The position numbers were made by a program, and so were the translations under genes. Positions 12,901 through 64,000 of a DNA stretch of 64,000 nt are shown one piece after another (position 1 is the stretch's first letter; the number at the start of each line of letters is the position of its first letter). Location of the stretch: positions 8,301,318-8,365,317 of the forward strand of contig VZDJ01000623.1 of the NCBI GenBank assembly GCA_008694505.1, given 5' to 3'. Under the pieces are notes generated by a model. It did not search any database, had not been told where the DNA came from, and saw nothing but the letters and a program-made list of their open reading frames with translations. The stretch comes from Cyanoderma ruficeps. Taxonomy: Eukaryota > Chordata > Aves > Passeriformes > Timaliidae.

Positions 12901-14699
12901 ATTTAGAACCAATCTCTCCACATGCTTTAGCCTCCCCAAGATGATATGGGCAAGCTGCAGTGATCTACAGCCCCAGGCTGACAAAGCCTTCAGGCTGCAA
13001 TCTGACCATCCACAGCAAGACCAAGAAACAAGGGACAAGACTTACAGCTGCAGCTTCCTCTGATTTCTGTTGTCCCTAAACTGTCCAAGTCCTGTCTTGT
13101 CCCAGTCCTTATCAGGGGAAGTAGCAGCACACCATGGAGAAGATGTTGTCCCTTTCCTGTTGAAAAGGCTTCACATGAAGGCTGCCTGTGTGTCTAGAGA
13201 ATGTTCATGACATGCCAGACTTCAGCAGTGATTGACTGCTTGAGACGGTAAGGAGGAAATCTTATCTCCAAGCCCCAGGCAATGCTGGGCTCAGGGGTAT
13301 TATTTCATAATGCAGATATCCAACTCCGACAGTAGAACTGTCAATTCCAGGTATCAAAGGTATCACACTTCCTTTCTTTCCTGAGTTATTCCTCTCACAA
13401 ACTGTCCATGGCAGCCTTGGACACTTCCCCCTTCCCAAGACAGCTGTTTGGTTGCTGTCACCAGTGGGGTCTATTTGCTCACTCAGGAAGGCAACAGGCA
13501 AAAGGAGCAGATAAAATGAGCAGAGCTGACAGGTATTACCACAAACACCTCTATCAGCCCAGTCAGGAATACTGGCAATGCAGGAATCTCCTGGTGTTTT
13601 GTGATCAGACACTCCCTGAAGTCCAGCAGAATTGCCAAGATCACCTTCTGTCTGAACACCGCCATACAAGGACTTCAAAGGACATATGCAGGCTCTATTT
13701 CCAGTGACTGTGGTGATTTTTCAGGAAAAGGAAGTGTCAGCAAAGCAGGATCCTAACAACCCAGCTGAGACTCACTACTTTTCCTAAGACTGACAAGGTA
13801 CAAAGGCAGTATTCATGAGGAAAACCACAGTAAAGTGGCAAACAGTGTGAAGACTGTTGTGGGAGTTTTTTTAACAAAACAAACATGGGCACCTTCTCAT
13901 GAAGACTTCCTCTGCTGTCTTGCAAGAATTACATTGGAAAAGATGACTGCTTTCCCCATTGGAAAAGATGACTTCGTCAGCTGCTACTTCTTAATAAAAG
14001 ATTTACTTCCCCAGCTCCTGCACCAATACAGATATTTTGTGCAGTCATGCAATAAAAACATAATTGCTTTATGGACTGAGAACAAAGAACCACGCATTCC
14101 TCCTTTGAAGCCTTCTCTTACATTGCTACTGAGCCAAATTCACTACTGAGAAACCCATAGCAAAAAGTCTGCCTAAGGAGGCAACAGTGGGCAGATCAAC
14201 ACCACCAACAACCTTTTTCCTCCTCTCCCCCCTAGAGACAAGTTGGATGCCTTGGAGTTTGGAGTATCCAGTAAAGACAACAGCAGCAGCCCACTACCAT
14301 CATCTGTAAAAAAGATAATTCTCTCTACTGTTTGCTGCTGGGTGCCAAAGATGGATCTTTGAAATCTGAACCAGTAATATCCTTAAGCATTACCTGGAAT
14401 GAAATAAGCCTGTAATCCAGAGAAGTTTTTTGAAGTTACTAAATTTGATAGCTACCCAAAGAGTTTTAAATGTCTCATTCCTAGATGGGAACATGGAGAA
14501 CTAATCCAATCAGTAAAGAATCTTTCTGCATTTCACCTGTACTTTAACTTGGGTTGTTCTACATGATATTCTATATCATTTGCATTCCCTGTGCAGGTTT
14601 CTTTCCCAAAAGTGCTTTAATCTAAATAGACTATATGGATTTAAATCAAAACAGGCAGACACAGAAATATGCTGGACATTACTAAAAGATATAGCTCAT
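9941..14699. other. Intergenic DNA downstream of PHTF2, no supported gene
   Basis: GC-richer patches lie near 10150-10730 and 12460-13700. The longest open frames (12456-12887 minus, 143 codons; 13262-13678 minus, 138 codons; 13835-14149 plus, 104 codons) match no family I know and have no splice or codon pattern that I can support. A 17-base direct repeat with period 25 is at 13932-13973. Confidence 0.5.
13932..13973. repeat. Short direct duplication, period 25
   Basis: The 17-mer cattggaaaagatgact occurs at 13932-13948 and again at 13957-13973 without mismatch. Probably a small local duplication. Confidence 0.85.
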
Positions 14700-14924
14700 T
14701 GCATTTTTTTTCTTTTTTACCATCAACCATAGAAAGCTTTATTCCAAGCCTGATCACACTTTCAGTTACAAAACACGTGGCAAAAAATAACAGTTAACAC
14801 GCAAGATCTGCCATATTTCTACTTGCCTCTATTCTTATACTGGACTTTCCACATTGAGGGATGGAGAATAAACCTCTCTCATTTTTAACATAACAAATAT
14901 ACCTAAGGGTAGCAAATAAAGGTT

Positions 14925-14930
14925 TTTATT
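14925..14930 (-). promoter_or_regulatory. Candidate distal poly-A signal AATAAA
   Basis: Minus-strand AATAAA about 2.1 kb after the stop. A U/G-rich stretch (tatatttgttatgtt, near 14890-14905) lies some 20-40 nt downstream, as expected of a cleavage region. A second AATAAA at 14738-14743 is an alternative with a GU-rich stretch near 14650-14670. Confidence 0.45.
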
Positions 14931-16035
14931 TTTTTAATTTCATTTCACAAATGTTTTACTTTCCCAAGTTGCCGTTTGTTAGCGCAACAAACCGCACAGT
15001 GCGAGTTGCTGAGGTATACATGGTTAAACTAATTTCAACTTTAACCCAAACTGCAGTGTTTTCTCTCACCTTTTTTCTTTAAGTAATGAAAGCCATATAG
15101 TCACTATTTCACATTTCTAAAAAATAATTCCACTCTAGAGTAAAGAATGGTTTTGTAATAAGGACAGGCTGTAAAAAGCAACAGGCTTATCTTTTATCAC
15201 CCATAGAACTCCTGCTGTTCTTTTTTTTTTTTATTTTAAAAATATTTTGTGCAAAATTAAGTTCTGTGTAGGTCTGTACCATAATTTGGAAAAAACTGTG
15301 TATAAAATGTACTTAGTTTTTAAAAACAATCCCAACGTCAAACAACGGAGAAAAGAGAAACAGATCAGACGCAGCTGAAGTTTTCACATGAGAAACTAAA
15401 TATAGTATGTTCTTAAAGCTCCAGTAATACATTCTTCCAAAAACCAGAATGCACTTTGGTCATTATTAAACATTAGTACAGAGGCAAATAAAATACAAAA
15501 TGCTTGTTTGTGTTGCTTTATATATAAAAATATTTTTATACCACATAAGTTTAAGACTCAGTACATCAAATCTTTCAAGATTCTGAAGATTAGCAAACAC
15601 AGGGCAATATCCAGACTCTTGTCCACAATTACTTGTCATTTTTCAGTATGAAGCCGGTATTTTAGAAACATAAAATATAAGAATACTTGTGCCTGGTGCT
15701 ATTAACCCTCCCAAAATAATTTGTAGAAGGGAAGTTTGTTACAAGTTACTTAATTCCACGGGGATGGACACATTATTGTTGTCACATTGAAGAACCACGA
15801 GTCAATATGACTGGTCCTTGTGGGAGGCAGAGGGAGAGGTGTTGGAAGCCCCAGCAGAAAGCACATGGGAATGACATCTGCTGGGGAGGAATGGGAGTTA
15901 TTTCAAGACACAAACCTGCCAAATACCAGGGTTTGTAGCTCTGCTGCTCACCAGAGCAACTTGTTCTTTGTGTTTAATTGTTCTTAAACTTCAATGTGGT
16001 ATGAATGGCATATACTATAGTGTACAAGAGGAGAG

Positions 16036-16056
16036 CATCTATCTATCTATCTATCT
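16036..16056. repeat. (ATCT)n microsatellite
   Basis: About five tandem ATCT units in the predicted 3' UTR. Simple and probably variable in length. Confidence 0.85.
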
Positions 16057-16519
16057 TTTGCTCAGTCATTCAAAGCATTCCTTTCACCAGTAAATAATCT
16101 GCTTGTTTAAATATTTAACTTCAACATATAATACAAACTGCTCCATAGTTCACCATAATATATCCCAATTAATATACATTTATATGTATAAAGTTTCTCA
16201 TTAAAAGTAACAATAAAAAGTGCACATGCACAGTCAGAGCTGTGCAGAACAGCCCAGTATTTCAAATAAATACAATATTTAGTTTTTATCAAAATATCAT
16301 ACAGCATGGTAACCATTTACAATTATTGCTCTAATAAGTGTGTTATCAAAGAACACTTGTTGACCTCTTATATAATACCTTTTTAATATCCCAGGATATT
16401 TAAACCGCAGCCTATATGAGTTTAGATCCTGGAATTATTCAAAAATATTAGAAATTCCCACTTGTTTCTAATAGCAATATAAAAGATTTTTGCTACCTGT
16501 CATACTGTACTGTCAGTAC

Positions 16520-16525
16520 TTTATT
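16520..16525 (-). promoter_or_regulatory. Candidate proximal poly-A signal AATAAA
   Basis: Minus-strand AATAAA about 510 nt after the PHTF2 stop. A 13-base perfect dyad, GTACTG-A-CAGTAC (16507-16519), follows immediately. Use would give a short 3' UTR. Position and motif are seen; use is inference. Confidence 0.4.
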
Positions 16526-17031
16526 TTTTGAGTATGCCTTACTTTTCTATTGCAACCAAGCACCTATTGACATTGCCCTCATAAATGACTGGTGCAAATG
16601 AAATATTCTATGCAATTTTACCACACTATCAAAAATCAAATGACTTCCATATAGTGTTACCGGTAACTATAAATGTCCAGCATTGGCTTAGCTTTAACAA
16701 CAGATAGAGCAATTTAGTGTAATGGAATTTCAGGATTTCAAACTCTCAGACACACAGTTTTTGACCTTTCCTAAATCGGACCCTTTCCAAAACTAAGCAA
16801 ATAATTTGAAAAATAAAACATAAATGTCAACTAAAACAAACATAAACCAATGAGAAGATGAAATAAATACAAAGATTGCACAAGACAGATGTAAACACTT
16901 CCACTTTCCAAAAGACTTCCTTGAAGAGGTTGTAGCTTCTGAAATACAGATTCAGTGGCTGCTGTGAGGCAGTTTTGTCCATCAATGAGCTTTTCTGTAA
17001 CACTGTGTTATTTCATCTTCTTTCTATATCG

Positions 17032-63318
<46,287 letters not shown>

Positions 63319-63350
63319 TTATTCCACTGAATTCACAGAGTCATTTTAGG
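63319..63350 (-). other. PHTF2: 5' UTR part of the PHTF2 start-codon exon
   Basis: Between a plausible acceptor (tctttctgttaacag, ending at 63351) and the start codon lie 32 untranslated bases. At least one further 5' exon and the promoter must lie to the right of the window. The boundary rests only on the acceptor consensus. Confidence 0.65.
63333..63344 (-). promoter_or_regulatory. Minimal upstream ORF in the PHTF2 leader
   Basis: Within the predicted 5' UTR, ATG ACT CTG TGA forms a three-codon upstream ORF. It ends 14 nt before the PHTF2 start codon. If the exon is used as predicted, it would be in the mature leader and could lower initiation at the main start. Function is inference. Confidence 0.45.
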
Positions 63351-64000
63351 CTGTTAACAGAAAGAGACAGAACTTTACTTCCACTTCCCTACGAAGGCCA
63401 AACAGGGAATGCAGAAACACTCCCGTTACCTGCAAATAACTGAACAGCTCTATTTACTTTACACATTGCCTCATTTCTATTTTAGTAAGAGTTTGGGCTT
63501 TCTCCTCTAGGCAAAAAAAAAANAAAAAAAAAAAAAAAAAAAAAAAAATCCAAATCTGCTGCTACAGGACATCAAAAGACCCAGTTCTGTCCTTCCTTCC
63601 CAGTAAAACACACAGACTGCACAGAGATGATCTGTCATTGTCTCACAGGAACCTCACAAGGTTATATTACATGCAGCTTTTTGGGGTTTTTTCCTGATAA
63701 ATTAAGCAAACTACAGTTATTAGCTCAACAGAGTACTCTGAAGTTCAGAATAATTATAAAATGCAAGAAAAATTCATACAGACTATTAGATATACTTGGA
63801 GAAGAAAACAATACCAGCGCTAGAACTTCACTAACCATAAAATTAATACCCTCATGAAAAGAGTAGACCAAAACCAAGTCAAAAAGATAAAACTAAGAAA
63901 AAATTCTATGGTTGTTTTAATGGTAACAAAGAGCAATACCATTAGTTAATCTTTGATGTCACTGTAATAATTAGTTTTCAGTATTAAAAAAAAAAACCCA
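63351..64000 (-). other. Part of the intron upstream of the PHTF2 start-codon exon
   Basis: AT-rich, with a long poly-A run and one N (63513-63548, N at 63523). No further exon recognised before the window ends. Confidence 0.6.
63513..63548. repeat. Poly-A run with an undetermined base
   Basis: About 36 A with one N at 63523. It is a poly-T in the PHTF2 transcript, about 160 nt upstream of the acceptor of the start-codon exon. Confidence 0.9.

Larger units (their letters stand above)
14700..17031 (-). other. PHTF2: Probable PHTF2 3' UTR (left end uncertain)
   Basis: About 2.3 kb of AT-rich sequence follows the stop codon, with many AUUUA-like motifs on the minus strand and no credible coding sequence. 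Minus-strand AATAAA occurs at 16520-16525, 15230-15235, 14925-14930 and 14738-14743, so several 3' ends are possible. There is an (ATCT)n microsatellite near 16036-16056. I cannot tell which poly-A site is used. Confidence 0.55.

Noticed and set aside
1..14700. Presence of MAGI2 coding exons on the plus strand
   Set aside because: Vertebrate gene order makes a convergent MAGI2 plausible to the left, but no MAGI2 PDZ or C-terminal sequence is visible here.

Overview
The window is vertebrate nuclear DNA, almost certainly from a bird. It is AT-rich and intron-rich, it has GT-AG splice sites, and it carries several copies of the CR1 LINE family whose 3' ends look like the avian subfamilies. A passerine is possible but is not proved. 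The assembly has three small gaps (N at 3286, 34589-34591 and 63523), two of them inside poly-A runs.

There is one protein-coding gene that I can support: PHTF2, on the minus strand. I rebuilt 17 coding exons from the start codon at 63316-63318 to the stop codon at 17032-17034. The exon lengths add up to 2262 bases, which is 753 codons plus a stop, with a continuous reading frame and a consensus GT donor and AG acceptor at every junction. The product is a multi-pass membrane protein of the PHTF family. Despite the historical name (putative homeodomain transcription factor), the protein read here shows no homeodomain but does show about seven hydrophobic segments. The 5' non-coding exon(s) and promoter lie beyond the right end of the window.

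Layout, left to right. 1-14.7 kb: intergenic DNA downstream of PHTF2, with one clear CR1 copy (about 6.3-7.0 kb), one decayed CR1-like patch (about 8.3-8.5 kb), a CpG-enriched patch (9.4-9.9 kb) and several GC-richer stretches that I could not assign. About 14.7-17.03 kb: probable PHTF2 3' UTR with several candidate poly-A signals and short perfect dyads. 17.03-63.32 kb: PHTF2 exons and introns, with CR1 insertions at 24.4, 26.6, 39.3 and 59.1 kb, a GC-rich insertion with a 23-bp minisatellite at 46.6-47.6 kb, A/C-rich low-complexity tracts around exon 10, and a CpG-dense intronic patch at 50.6-50.8 kb. 63.35-64 kb: the start of the upstream intron.

No tRNA, rRNA, CRISPR array, operon or novel multi-gene system is visible. 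Apart from the PHTF2 exons, the open reading frames are short, fall in introns, repeats or intergenic DNA, and look like chance. The points worth following are the possible regulatory features of PHTF2 and the origin of the GC-rich insertions.
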